Shown piece by piece: positions 34,583 through 44,162 of a stretch of 64,000 nt of DNA. Under the pieces are notes generated by a model. The model had not been told where the DNA came from, did not search any database, and saw only the letters and a program-made list of their open reading frames with translations. The translations under genes were made by a program, and so were the position numbers. Origin of the DNA: Flavobacterium difficile. GTDB lineage: Bacteria; Bacteroidota; Bacteroidia; Flavobacteriales; Flavobacteriaceae. Where the stretch lies: NCBI RefSeq assembly GCF_011392115.1, contig NZ_JAAJBT010000004.1:186001-250000 (forward strand), read 5' to 3'. How positions within the stretch are numbered: the stretch's first letter is position 1; the number at the start of each line of letters is the position of its first letter.

Positions 34583-36330
34583 ATGGAACAATTTATAGTA
34601 TCAGCCCGAAAATACAGACCTCAAACATTTAAAGATGTTATTGGGCAACAGGCTATTACCAATACTTTACTACACGCCATAGAAAATAATCACCTAGCGC
34701 AAGCTTTACTTTTTACAGGACCACGTGGGGTTGGAAAAACCACTTGTGCTAGAATTTTAGCTCGAAAAATCAATCAAGAAGGTTATGACGACCCAAATGA
34801 AGATTTTTCTTTCAATGTTTTCGAATTAGATGCCGCTTCAAATAACGGGGTTGATGATATTAGAAGTATTATCGATCAAGTTCGAATCCCACCGCAAACT
34901 GGAAAATATAAAGTATATATTATTGACGAGGTTCACATGCTTTCAACCTCTGCATTTAATGCGTTTTTAAAAACTTTAGAAGAGCCACCAAAACATGCTA
35001 TTTTCATATTAGCTACTACGGAAAAACACAAAATTCTTCCTACGATTTTGTCACGTTGTCAAATATTCGATTTTAAACGAATTACGATTAACGACACCAA
35101 AGACTACTTAATAGGAATAGCTGAAAATCAAAACGTTCAGTTTGAGGAAGAAGCTTTACGTATAATTTCTCAGAAAGCAGATGGTGCGATGCGTGATGCT
35201 TTGTCTATTTTCGACAGAGTAGTTTCTTATTGTGGTAACAACTTAACTCGTCAGGCTGTAGCCGAAAACTTAAACGTTTTAGATTACGACTATTACATCA
35301 AGATTACCGATTTAATTTTGGAAAATAACATTCCAGAATTGCTTTTAACTTACAATGATATCTTAGCAAAAGGATTTGACGGACATCATTTTATTGCTGG
35401 TTTGGCTTCACATTTTAGAGATTTATTGGTTTGTAAAAATCCCGTTACTTTAAAATTATTAGAAGTAAGCGAACAAACTCAGCAGCAATTTGCCATTCAA
35501 GCTCAAAAAGCATCTCAGGATTTTTTATTGACCGGAATTAACATTGCAAATGAATGTGACTTGAAATATAAAGTCAGCCAAAACCAACGACTTTTTGTAG
35601 AATTAACTCTAATGCAATTGGCTTCATTAACACATGATGCCGAAAAAAAAAAGCTAAATACTTTATAATTCCTTCTAATTTCTTTCAAAATAGAAAAGAA
35701 ATTCAACCAGTAACACCTTCAATTCCAGTAGAAACTGCTACAAAAATAGAAGTACCAACTACTCCTGTTGCAAGCGTTCAAAAAATTGAAGAAAAAGTAG
35801 AAGAAAAAGTTGAGGAGAAAATCGAACACATTCAGCAAAAAATTACTCCTACAATTACCATTGACCCAAGTAAAAAAGTATCTTCTTTATCTATAAAAGG
35901 ATTAAAGCAAAAAGCAGACCTTTCCAATCTTGCAAAAATTGAAACTGTTGCAGTTGGTGAACATTTAGCCGATCCATTTACACAAGAGGATGCCATAAAA
36001 CATTGGAACGATTACATCGATATTTTAGAAGCCAAAGGCAAAAAACTGTTTTGTAGCTACATGAGATTGAGTAAACCTGTTTTAATGGGAACAAATATCT
36101 TATTAGAATTTCCAAACCAAGGTTCTAAAGAAGACTTTGAAAACAGTAATTCCGAATTACTAGTTTACTTAAAAACTAATTTACGCAATTACGACATCAA
36201 AATAAAAATTACGGTTATTGAAACATACAAACCAAAAGTAATTTATACCAACGAAGAAAAATACAAGCATTTTAAGGAGTTGAATCCAGCTATAGAATTA
36301 TTTAGACAAACCTTTGAATTAGATATATAA
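34583..36330 (+). CDS. dnaX: DNA polymerase III subunit gamma/tau, full-length form by -1 frameshift
   Basis: The zero frame gives 361 residues: clamp-loader ATPase with P-loop GPRGVGKTT, Walker B IIDEVHML, the sensor region TLEEPPKHAIFILATTE and arginine-finger area ILSRCQIFDF. It ends at TAA 35666. It lacks the four-cysteine zinc module of E. coli DnaX. A -1 shift at the ten-A tract (35643-35652) opens a second frame, AKYFIIPSNFFQNRKEIQ, continuing to 36330 with a Val/Glu/Lys-rich linker and a C-terminal domain ending FRQTFELDI. The product would be about 582 residues, tau-like. A homopolymer sequencing error is the alternative. Confidence 0.88.
35642..35668 (+). promoter_or_regulatory. dnaX A-tract slippage/frameshift site
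   Basis: Zero-frame codons GAA AAA AAA AAG are followed closely by CTA AAT ACT TTA TAA. The heptamer A AAA AAG (35647-35653) is the E. coli dnaX slippery sequence in the same phase. A weak hairpin, AATTTCTT with AAGAAATT, lies downstream. Here the zero frame gives the short form. Confidence 0.6.
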
Positions 36331-36344
36331 CAACAACAATAAAC

Positions 36345-37973
36345 ATGGACATTAATTTTAACAAAAACGAAGATCATAACAAGTTATTAGTTTCTGAAAT
36401 GCTACAAAAATTTGCGAAAGTAAAATTAGGTGGCGGACAAAAACGTATTGATAAGTTACACGCAGAAGGTAAAATGACAGCTCGTGAACGAATTGATTAT
36501 TTACTAGACGATAATGCCAAAAGTATAGAAATTGGCGGTTTCGTTGGAGATGGAATGTATGAAGAACATGGCGGTTGTCCTTCTGGTGGTGTAGTCATAA
36601 AAATTGGTTACATCAAAGGAAAACAATGTATAGTAGTTGCGAATGATGCTACTGTAAAAGCTGGTGCTTGGTTTCCAATTACTGGAAAAAAGAATTTAAG
36701 AGCACAAGAAATTGCCATGGAAAACCGCTTACCAATTATTTATTTGGTAGATTCTGCAGGTGTATATTTACCTATGCAAGATGAAATTTTCCCTGACAAA
36801 GAACATTTCGGACGAATTTTCCGTAACAACGCCATCATGAGTAGTATGGGAATCACCCAAATTGCTGCAGTAATGGGAAGTTGTGTAGCTGGTGGTGCGT
36901 ATTTACCTATTATGAGTGACGAAGCGTTAATCGTAGATAAAACTGGAAGTATTTTCTTAGCTGGTAGTTATTTAGTAAAAGCCGCAATTGGCGAAACTAT
37001 TGACAATGAAACACTAGGTGGCGCTACAACGCACTGCGAAATTTCGGGAGTTACCGATTTTAAAGCAAAAGATGATGCTGCAGCTTTAGACAGAATTAAA
37101 AGTATCGTTTCTAAAATTGGAGATTACGACAAAGCTGGTTTCAATAGAGAAACTCCAGTAAAACCAGCATTAGAACCAAAAGATATTTACGGTATTTTAC
37201 CAAAATTACGTACCGACCAATACGATATGAATGAAATTATCAAACGTTTGGTTGATAATTCAGAATTTGATGAATACAAAGCGGGTTACGGACAAACAAT
37301 TATTACAGGTTATGCCAGAATTGATGGCTGGGCCGTAGGAATTGTCGCCAATCAACGTTTAGTTTCTAAAACTAAAAAAGGAGAAATTCAGTTTGGTGGA
37401 GTAATTTATTCTGAAAGTGCCGATAAAGCAACTCGTTTTATTGCCAATTGTAACCAAAAGAAAATTCCATTAGTGTTTTTACAAGATGTTACTGGGTTTA
37501 TGGTAGGTAGTAAGTCCGAACATGGTGGCATCATTAAAGACGGTGCCAAAATGGTAAATGCAGTTTCGAATTCAGTGGTACCGAAATTTACTGTTGTTAT
37601 TGGAAATTCTTATGGTGCTGGAAATTACGCCATGTGTGGAAAAGCGTACGACCCAAGATTAATTTTTGCCTGGCCAAGTGCAGAATTAGCTGTAATGGGC
37701 GGAACGCAAGCTGCAAAAGTTTTAGCACAAATTGAAGCCGCTTCATTAAAAGGAAAAGGCGAAGTGGTTGATGAAGCCAAAGAAAAAGAATTATTCGATA
37801 AGATTAAAGCCAAATATGATGCGCAAGTTTCACCTTATTACGCTGCTTCTCGTTTGTGGACAGATGCTATTATCGATCCGTTAGATACCAGAACTTGGAT
37901 TTCTATGGGAATTGAAGCTGCGAACCACTCGCCTATTGAGAAAAAATTTAATTTAGGAGTGATTCAAGTATAA
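36345..37973 (+). CDS. Acyl-CoA carboxylase, carboxyltransferase (beta) subunit
   Basis: 542 residues. The N-terminal carboxyltransferase half has GGGQKRIDKLHAEGKMTARERID and GSCVAGGAYLPIMSDE. The C-terminal half has FLQDVTGFMVGSKSEHGGI, GNSYGAGNYAMCGKAYDPR and AVMGGTQAAKVL. Overall it resembles methylcrotonyl- or propionyl-CoA carboxylase beta chains. It transfers carboxyl from biotin to an acyl-CoA. The biotin carboxylase subunit is not in the window. It follows dnaX by 14 bases, so some cotranscription is likely. Confidence 0.92.
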   Translation: MDINFNKNEDHNKLLVSEMLQKFAKVKLGGGQKRIDKLHAEGKMTARERIDYLLDDNAKSIEIGGFVGDGMYEEHGGCPSGGVVIKIGYIKGKQCIVVANDATVKAGAWFPITGKKNLRAQEIAMENRLPIIYLVDSAGVYLPMQDEIFPDKEHFGRIFRNNAIMSSMGITQIAAVMGSCVAGGAYLPIMSDEALIVDKTGSIFLAGSYLVKAAIGETIDNETLGGATTHCEISGVTDFKAKDDAAALDRIKSIVSKIGDYDKAGFNRETPVKPALEPKDIYGILPKLRTDQYDMNEIIKRLVDNSEFDEYKAGYGQTIITGYARIDGWAVGIVANQRLVSKTKKGEIQFGGVIYSESADKATRFIANCNQKKIPLVFLQDVTGFMVGSKSEHGGIIKDGAKMVNAVSNSVVPKFTVVIGNSYGAGNYAMCGKAYDPRLIFAWPSAELAVMGGTQAAKVLAQIEAASLKGKGEVVDEAKEKELFDKIKAKYDAQVSPYYAASRLWTDAIIDPLDTRTWISMGIEAANHSPIEKKFNLGVIQV

Positions 37974-37977
37974 TAAG

Positions 37978-39756
37978 ATGAAGAAAATATTATTTATTAT
38001 TATTCTAGCGACAATTACTACTACTGAAACATATGCTCAAAAAATTAAAGGAGACTTTTCAAATGTTGAAAGAGTAATTCAACCAAAATATGCCTCAGAA
38101 GGTGTTGTTTTAGATATTGCTATTAAAAGAACAACTACAGATCCTTATTTTTTAAGTAATTATAATTTAGGATATGATTTAAACAGTGATTATTATACTT
38201 CGAATCCAAAATTTAATAATAATTTCGGGACTCCAAAGTATCTTGCTGTTATAGATTACGTATATAATGAACCTACAATAAATATTGTAAAGAAAGATAA
38301 TGGCATGTTTTTAACTAGTATCCATTCAAATATTTCTGCAAAATTGTACTTAATTGACATAGAAAAAGGTGTTTTTGAAATTGAAGATTTAGTTTTTAAA
38401 GATATCAATCTTAAATATCCTATTGATAATACTAAAGGAGAATCATTATCATACGATAGAATGACAAAAGCAACAATGGTTTTTGATAATCTTTCTGAAA
38501 ATGAAGCAAATCAATACAAAAATTCAAGTTTAAATTATGCCAAACAAGTAAATATTCAGCAGCTATCAAAACTTCCAGGATTAGCTACCGAAATTATAGA
38601 AAAAAAGTTTTTTCCGTATTCAAAAAAAATTGGCATTTATTTTAATTACATTAAATCAACTGACGATTTTAAAGGAGAAGCATTTAACAAAGCGTATAAC
38701 CTGATTCAAAAAAGCATTTACCCTGTAAATAATGATAACTTATTTGAAGCCATTTCAATTTTAAAAACAGAAAAAGAAAATCTTGTAAGTACAGATGATA
38801 AAAAAATAGTAAAGTATAAAATTGCAATTCTACAAAACATCATAAATTGTTTTCATGCCATGCAAAAAATAGATCAATCTAAACCATATATTGATGAATT
38901 GTTACTTTTAGATTCCAAAGATGATATTGCAAATAGTCTATTACAACGTGCATCCAATCCGATTGTCCAAAAAGAACAAACACCAGAACAATTGGTTTAT
39001 AAAACTATTCCTGATGCGTTTTTAAAAAACGAGTTAAAACGATTTTTGTACAAAAAAAATAATGAAATTAATTATATACCTCAAGTTTTAGGCAAGGAAA
39101 ATGCTACGTATTATTTGCTTTTAAATAATTATATAAACTGTTCTGCAGAACTATTAAAAACCAATAATTCTGTAGAAATTGATACTAATTTAATGAATTA
39201 TTTAGCAGAAACACTCATTCTTTCTAAAAAAGCATTAAAGAAAATGGATAATAATGCAGATGCTATTCTTATTAATTTCAAATTATTCCTAGATAAAGTA
39301 GAATTGGATCTAAAACCTATTGAAAAATTAAAAAAACATTACAACTATTTTGATTTATCAAATGATTTATACAGAAGTCAAGTTAGAAAAATTATGTTTG
39401 AAAAATATAAAAGATCAGATTTTATTTTTACAGACGAAATAAAACTATCACTTTCTAAATGTTTTGAAAAATTAAATGAAAATGACAAAAAAATAGTTTC
39501 AACGATACACAGTTTGTATTCAGAATTAATTATTTCATCGGTTAATAAAACATTCTCCAACAAAAGCAAAATTTTTGAAAAAATTGATAGTCTTAAAAAT
39601 TCTTTTGCAACAAAATATAAAAATGGTTTTCCAGAAGAATATTTTGAATTAGATATCATTTCACAAAAGGTAAATTCAGATAAAGGATTTCCGGGTCAAG
39701 AACTTTATAATCTAGAAATACTATTATCTAATATTTATAGTATCTTCTTATTGTGA
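37978..39756 (+). CDS. Exported protein of unknown function
   Basis: 592 residues with a signal peptide (TTETYAQ, about residue 20). I do not recognise the family. The N-terminal third is beta-rich (VLDIAIKRTTTDPYFLSNYNLG). The rest is helical and charged, with possible TPR-like helices around residues 220-330 (AISILKTEKENLV, MQKIDQSKPYIDELLLLD). No enzyme motif is seen. It starts four bases after the carboxylase gene and ends at a clear terminator. Confidence 0.65.
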   Translation: MKKILFIIILATITTTETYAQKIKGDFSNVERVIQPKYASEGVVLDIAIKRTTTDPYFLSNYNLGYDLNSDYYTSNPKFNNNFGTPKYLAVIDYVYNEPTINIVKKDNGMFLTSIHSNISAKLYLIDIEKGVFEIEDLVFKDINLKYPIDNTKGESLSYDRMTKATMVFDNLSENEANQYKNSSLNYAKQVNIQQLSKLPGLATEIIEKKFFPYSKKIGIYFNYIKSTDDFKGEAFNKAYNLIQKSIYPVNNDNLFEAISILKTEKENLVSTDDKKIVKYKIAILQNIINCFHAMQKIDQSKPYIDELLLLDSKDDIANSLLQRASNPIVQKEQTPEQLVYKTIPDAFLKNELKRFLYKKNNEINYIPQVLGKENATYYLLLNNYINCSAELLKTNNSVEIDTNLMNYLAETLILSKKALKKMDNNADAILINFKLFLDKVELDLKPIEKLKKHYNYFDLSNDLYRSQVRKIMFEKYKRSDFIFTDEIKLSLSKCFEKLNENDKKIVSTIHSLYSELIISSVNKTFSNKSKIFEKIDSLKNSFATKYKNGFPEEYFELDIISQKVNSDKGFPGQELYNLEILLSNIYSIFLL

Positions 39757-39783
39757 TAGAAATAAACAAACGTAACAAAAAAC

Positions 39784-39812
39784 AAAAATCTACTACTTAT
39801 TAGTAGATTTTT
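39784..39812. terminator. Rho-independent terminator
   Basis: AAAAATCTACTA (39784-39795) pairs with TAGTAGATTTTT (39801-39812), followed by Ts on the plus strand. Confidence 0.88.
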
Positions 39813-39936
39813 TTATGGAATCAGAAAACCAACGAAATAAACATGAATGGCTTTCGCATCCGAGGGCTTTTTCTTTTAATCATAATTCTAACTTGGAATT
39901 TTTTTTTAAGAGAGACATACTTTAACAATTTTTAAA

Positions 39937-41559
39937 ATGAAAAAAGCACTATTATTTTCTCTTGTTCTTTTAGGTTTCAATCAAATTGAAGCACAAAATT
40001 TTTCTCGTAAAGATTCGCTACAAGGCGGTTTACGTGAAGAACGAACCTGTTATGACGTTTTAAGATACGATTTAAATATTAAAATTAATCCATCCGAAAA
40101 ATCAATTATTGGATACAATGAAATTATCTTTAAAGTAGATGACACTACTTCGAAAATTCAAGTAGATCTGTTTGAAAACATGAAAATTGAATCTATAGTT
40201 TGGAACAATAAAAAGTTGAATTACAAAAGAGAATATCATGCTGTCTTTATAGATTTTCCTGAAACCTTAAAAAAAGGAACCACACAATCCATAACATTCA
40301 ATTATTCTGGTAATCCTATTATTGCAAAAAATGCACCTTGGGACGGTGGTTTCGTATTTACAAATGATAAAAAAGGAAATCCATGGATTGGTGTAGCGGT
40401 TCAAGGAACTGGAGCGAGTTTATGGTATCCTTGTAAAGATTCTCAAACGGATGAACCCGATAATGGCGCCAGTATAAAAGTAGCAGTTCCAAACGGGTTA
40501 ATGAATGTTTCTAACGGAAGATTTTTAGGAGCAACAGATTTAAAAGATGGTTATACGCGTTGGGATTGGGAAGTGAAAAACCCGATTAATAACTATGATA
40601 TTACTGTAAATATTGCAGATTATGTTCATATTCACGACAATCATGAAGGTTTAGATTTAGATTATTATGTATTACGTGACAACGAAGAAAAAGCACGAAA
40701 ACATTTTGATCATGACGTAAAACCTATGATGGATTGCTTTCAATCTAAATTTGGAAAATATCCTTTCTATGAAGATGGGTATAAATTAGTAGAAACACCT
40801 TATTTAGGTATGGAACACCAAAGTGCTGTAGCTTATGGTAATAAATACAAAAAAGGTTATTTAGGAATGGACTTGTCGGGAACTGGTGCAGGTATGTTTT
40901 TCGATTATATAACGATTCATGAAACAGGTCATGAATGGTTTGGGAATAGCATTACAAGTAAAGATATTGCCGACATGTGGATACACGAAGGCTTTACAAC
41001 ATATACAGAAACTGTCTTTATTGAATGTATGAAAGGGTATGAACAAGCTATGAAATATGTTAACGGTCAAGCAAATAATGTACAAAATGATCGACCAATT
41101 ATAGCTCAATTTGGAGTTAATAAAGAAGGAAGTGGCGATATGTATTACAAAGGTTCCCTTCTACTAAACACCATTCGACATATTATTAACGATGATACAA
41201 AATGGTGGAAAATTTTATACAATTATTCAGAAACCTATAAAAAACAAATAATTGATACTCAAACTGTAATCGATTTCTTCAACAAAGAAAGTGGGATTAA
41301 TTTAACGTCTGTTTTTAATCAGTATTTAACTACTACCAAAATTCCTAAATTGGTTTTAACTAAATCAGGAAGTAAATTAAGCTACAAATGGGAAAATGTA
41401 ACTAACGATTTCAAAATGCCAGTAGATATTGTGATTGATGAAAAAGTTATCCGTTTAAATGCTTCAACTTCAAAACAAGAAATGAAAATTGATAAAAAAA
41501 TCGAATTGGAAAACATTGAAGTGAAAACCAATCAGTTTTTTATTAAAGTAGAAAAATAA
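39937..41559 (+). CDS. M1 family aminopeptidase, short form
   Basis: 540 residues with a signal peptide (FNQIEAQ, about residue 20). An N-terminal beta saddle is followed by GMEHQSAVAYG, which takes the place of the GAMEN motif, then the zinc site HETGHEWFGNS (His328) and, 18 residues on, WIHEGFTTYTE with the third ligand. The helical C-terminal domain of larger M1 enzymes is absent, which is common in Bacteroidetes. It trims N-terminal residues from peptides, probably in the periplasm. Confidence 0.92.
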   Translation: MKKALLFSLVLLGFNQIEAQNFSRKDSLQGGLREERTCYDVLRYDLNIKINPSEKSIIGYNEIIFKVDDTTSKIQVDLFENMKIESIVWNNKKLNYKREYHAVFIDFPETLKKGTTQSITFNYSGNPIIAKNAPWDGGFVFTNDKKGNPWIGVAVQGTGASLWYPCKDSQTDEPDNGASIKVAVPNGLMNVSNGRFLGATDLKDGYTRWDWEVKNPINNYDITVNIADYVHIHDNHEGLDLDYYVLRDNEEKARKHFDHDVKPMMDCFQSKFGKYPFYEDGYKLVETPYLGMEHQSAVAYGNKYKKGYLGMDLSGTGAGMFFDYITIHETGHEWFGNSITSKDIADMWIHEGFTTYTETVFIECMKGYEQAMKYVNGQANNVQNDRPIIAQFGVNKEGSGDMYYKGSLLLNTIRHIINDDTKWWKILYNYSETYKKQIIDTQTVIDFFNKESGINLTSVFNQYLTTTKIPKLVLTKSGSKLSYKWENVTNDFKMPVDIVIDEKVIRLNASTSKQEMKIDKKIELENIEVKTNQFFIKVEK

Positions 41560-41659
41560 AAAATTAACAAAAAAGTTGTCTATTTATTATTTAATTAGTA
41601 AATTTACTAATCTTTTCGAAACATCTTGCAACTATTAATTAGTTATAAAGTATTTTATT

Positions 41660-41738
41660 AGTGTCATACTGGAAAAAAATCTATAAAAGAAGAATTATTT
41701 TATAAACCAGATTTTTTATTAGTGTGACACTTTTTTTA
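41660..41738 (+). terminator. Long imperfect hairpin followed by T-run
   Basis: Arms of 23 bases (41660-41682 and 41709-41731) are complementary at about 19 positions, with AGTGTCA opposite TGACACT at the base and AAAAAATCT opposite AGATTTTTT higher up. Seven Ts follow on the plus strand. It is unusually long for a terminator. Confidence 0.65.
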
Positions 41739-42767
41739 TGTCAATTTTTCAAGAGTTTTCTTTCTATTTACCTTATTGGTTTCCGTTTCTACAAACTTTT
41801 CAATAAAAACTATTTTTTTTGGAATTTGATATTTGGGTAATTCAGAAAAAGAGCTAGTGTCTACTTCAAAAGGTTTTCCTTCAAGTACTAAGATTACAAT
41901 TTCTCCGAATTTATCATCTGCTAAACTTGCAATGAAAAAACGAGTAGAAAAATGTTTTGATAATTGTTCTTCAACTTCTTCTGGGAAAATTTTTACACCA
42001 CCAGAATTAATTACATTATCAATTCGTCCGTTTAGTATAAATTGAGTTTCGTTTAAAATTGAAACCCTATCATTTGTGACAATTTTATCAGTAGACAATT
42101 CTAAAGCTTCGATGACTAAACAATTTCTTTCATCCAAAGCAATTGACACATTTGGTAAAACAGTAAAGCACTTCTCTCCTATTCGTTTTATAGCAATATG
42201 AGAAATTGTTTCTGTCATTCCATACGATTCAAAAGCATTACACTTGGTTTTCAAAACGCTTTCCGCTAATTGATAATTTACTTTTGTGCCACCAATTAAC
42301 AACGTTCCAACTAAATAAAGTTGCTCTAAAGAATTAGCAACTTGCATCGGAACCATTGCTACAAAATCGTACCTTTGATTCGTTAAAGGATTACTATTTG
42401 GTTCTGTCGTATCTAAATGCCATCCTAAAGTTAGCGCACGAACTAACATCATTTTTCCTGCAATATAATCTGCAGACAAACACAACAAAGCCGTGGTTTT
42501 AGGTTGCAATTTAAAAAACAATCCAGTAGCTCGCGCAGAAGCCATCATTGCCGATTTTTCTACAAGGATTTTTTTTGGTTTTCCAGTAGAGCCAGAAGTT
42601 TGCACAAAAACATATTCGTCAGTATTTAACCATTCTAAAAGAAATTTTCCAATTGCTTTTTCAAAAAACTTACCATTTTCTTTTAAATATATGGCTTCAG
42701 ACAAAAGTTCTAAATAAGAAAATTGTTTTCCATTTAACTTAAAATCGGGATGAATAAACTGGTTCAT
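41736..42767 (-). CDS. menE: o-Succinylbenzoate-CoA ligase (short MenE)
   Basis: 343 residues of the AMP-forming acyl-CoA synthetase superfamily. The P-loop is FVQTSGSTGKPKKI near residues 55-68. ESYGMTETISHIA and the hinge ILNGRIDNVINSGGVKIFPEEVE, with the C-terminal lysine region, are present. The N-terminal domain is truncated relative to other family members, which is typical of flavobacterial MenE. It activates succinylbenzoate for menaquinone synthesis. Two bases separate it from the CPBP gene upstream. No other men gene is in the window. Confidence 0.88.
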   Translation of the reverse strand: MNQFIHPDFKLNGKQFSYLELLSEAIYLKENGKFFEKAIGKFLLEWLNTDEYVFVQTSGSTGKPKKILVEKSAMMASARATGLFFKLQPKTTALLCLSADYIAGKMMLVRALTLGWHLDTTEPNSNPLTNQRYDFVAMVPMQVANSLEQLYLVGTLLIGGTKVNYQLAESVLKTKCNAFESYGMTETISHIAIKRIGEKCFTVLPNVSIALDERNCLVIEALELSTDKIVTNDRVSILNETQFILNGRIDNVINSGGVKIFPEEVEEQLSKHFSTRFFIASLADDKFGEIVILVLEGKPFEVDTSSFSELPKYQIPKKIVFIEKFVETETNKVNRKKTLEKLT

Positions 42768-42769
42768 TA

Positions 42770-43696
42770 CTATTTACCAATAGTTTCAAATTCTTCAACA
42801 TCAATAGGTTTAATAGTTCCGAAAAGTTTTTCTTTCCAATTACTCCATTTGTACTTAGCCGCAAAAATGTATAGCAAAACGGGGAAAATAATTAAAATTG
42901 GAATAAATATTTGAATGTTTGCACTCGGTTCTGAAACATCTTTCAATATAGAATGGGTTTGAAAAGCCGACCAATCAGATGTAACTAATAAAGCACCGAT
43001 TAGATTATTAGCAGCATGAAAACCTAATGCTAATTCTAAACCTTCATCCATTAATGTTAAAACACCTAAAAACAAACCTGTTCCTATGTAATAAAACATT
43101 ATTACCAATCCTAATTTTTCTACTTCCGGATTGGCAATATGCATAATTCCGAACAAAAAAGAAGTTACTACTAAAGGAATCCACCTTGTTTTTGTAGCTA
43201 AACCTAAGCCTTGCAACATGTGTCCACGAAATAAATATTCTTCAAAACTTGTCTGTAAAGGAATTAAAAGAAAGGCTAAGACAACAAATATAGCAAACTC
43301 TTTAGGCTTAAAATTTAAAACAAAATCCTCAGGAGCCATGTAATAACTAATTCCTGTAGTTGCAATTGTAATGAAACTCCAAAGTCCAAATGAGAAAAAA
43401 ATTCTTTTCCAATCAATTTTTTCTCTGGAGGTAGTTAAAATTCGTAAAGTATTGTTTTGAATGAATTTATTATAAAATAAAACTACAAAAAACAAAAAAG
43501 CTAAAGGCGCAACTAACATGGTAAAAGTACCATTAACACCAATAACTTTTGTCATTTTTTTCATCATATCGGCTGTATCTATGCCTTGAGTAGAAAAATA
43601 ATTATAAACCATTAATCCCAAAAAAGCTAATGGTATGACCAAATATGATCCTAGATTAATTTTAAATTTTTGTAATTGTTCGATATACATATCCAT
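42770..43696 (-). CDS. CPBP-family intramembrane glutamic protease
   Basis: 308 residues with about eight membrane segments. The ABI/CPBP motifs are present in order: FEEYLFRGHML (Glu-Glu-x3-Arg), FLFGIMHIANPE with the first His, and GFHAANNLIGALL with the second. These residues form the active site of Rce1-like proteases. Target unknown. It is cotranscribed with menE by spacing (two bases), which is probably not functional coupling. The first in-frame ATG pair is MDMY, and starting at the second Met would remove only two residues. Confidence 0.88.
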   Translation of the reverse strand: MDMYIEQLQKFKINLGSYLVIPLAFLGLMVYNYFSTQGIDTADMMKKMTKVIGVNGTFTMLVAPLAFLFFVVLFYNKFIQNNTLRILTTSREKIDWKRIFFSFGLWSFITIATTGISYYMAPEDFVLNFKPKEFAIFVVLAFLLIPLQTSFEEYLFRGHMLQGLGLATKTRWIPLVVTSFLFGIMHIANPEVEKLGLVIMFYYIGTGLFLGVLTLMDEGLELALGFHAANNLIGALLVTSDWSAFQTHSILKDVSEPSANIQIFIPILIIFPVLLYIFAAKYKWSNWKEKLFGTIKPIDVEEFETIGK

Positions 43697-43748
43697 TTAT
43701 TTTTGTGAGCACTAAAATACAATTATTACCTTTGTAAAAAAAATATTT

Positions 43749-44090
43749 ATGCTAACCATTTATCATAATAATCGTTGTTCTAAATCAAGAGAAGGAGTTT
43801 GTTTTTTAGAAAACACAAAAATACCTTTTGAAATTATAAACTATTTAGAAAGCGTTCCTACTTTCGCGGAATTGGAATCAATTATAAATAAACTAAAAAT
43901 CAAACCGATTGAATTGGTTAGAAGTAAAGAAAAAGATTGGATTCAAAACTTTAAAGGTAAAAATTTATCTGATAAAGAAATTATCGAAGCAATGATTCAA
44001 TTTCCAAAATTAATAGAACGTCCTATAGTTATCAATGGAAATAAGGCGATAATTGCAAGACCCACAGAATTAATTAACAAAGTTTTATAA
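43749..44090 (+). CDS. Arsenate reductase / Spx-like thioredoxin-fold protein
   Basis: 113 residues. The active cysteine is Cys10 in YHNNRCSKSREG. Arginine and proline positions of the ArsC (glutaredoxin-coupled) family appear in LIERPIVINGNKAIIARP. It may reduce arsenate with glutathione or glutaredoxin equivalents. No ars operon genes are nearby, so a housekeeping or stress role is possible. Divergent from the CPBP gene. Confidence 0.88.
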   Translation: MLTIYHNNRCSKSREGVCFLENTKIPFEIINYLESVPTFAELESIINKLKIKPIELVRSKEKDWIQNFKGKNLSDKEIIEAMIQFPKLIERPIVINGNKAIIARPTELINKVL

Positions 44091-44134
44091 AATCATTTAA
44101 CATAGTTTTAATATTTAATTGAAAAGTGTAACAC

Positions 44135-44142
44135 TACATTTG
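44135..44142 (+). promoter_or_regulatory. Candidate -7 box of the TonB-dependent receptor gene
   Basis: TACATTTG, an exact TAnnTTTG match, lies 21 bases before the ATG. A TTG at 44119 is only 13 bases upstream, shorter than usual. Confidence 0.35.
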
Positions 44143-44162
44143 TACTGTAAAATGTTAATACT

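Noticed and set aside
36061..36330. Separate 89-residue gene after dnaX
   Set aside because: Its frame is open upstream without a stop to the A-tract of dnaX, and the sequence fits the C-terminal end of DnaX.
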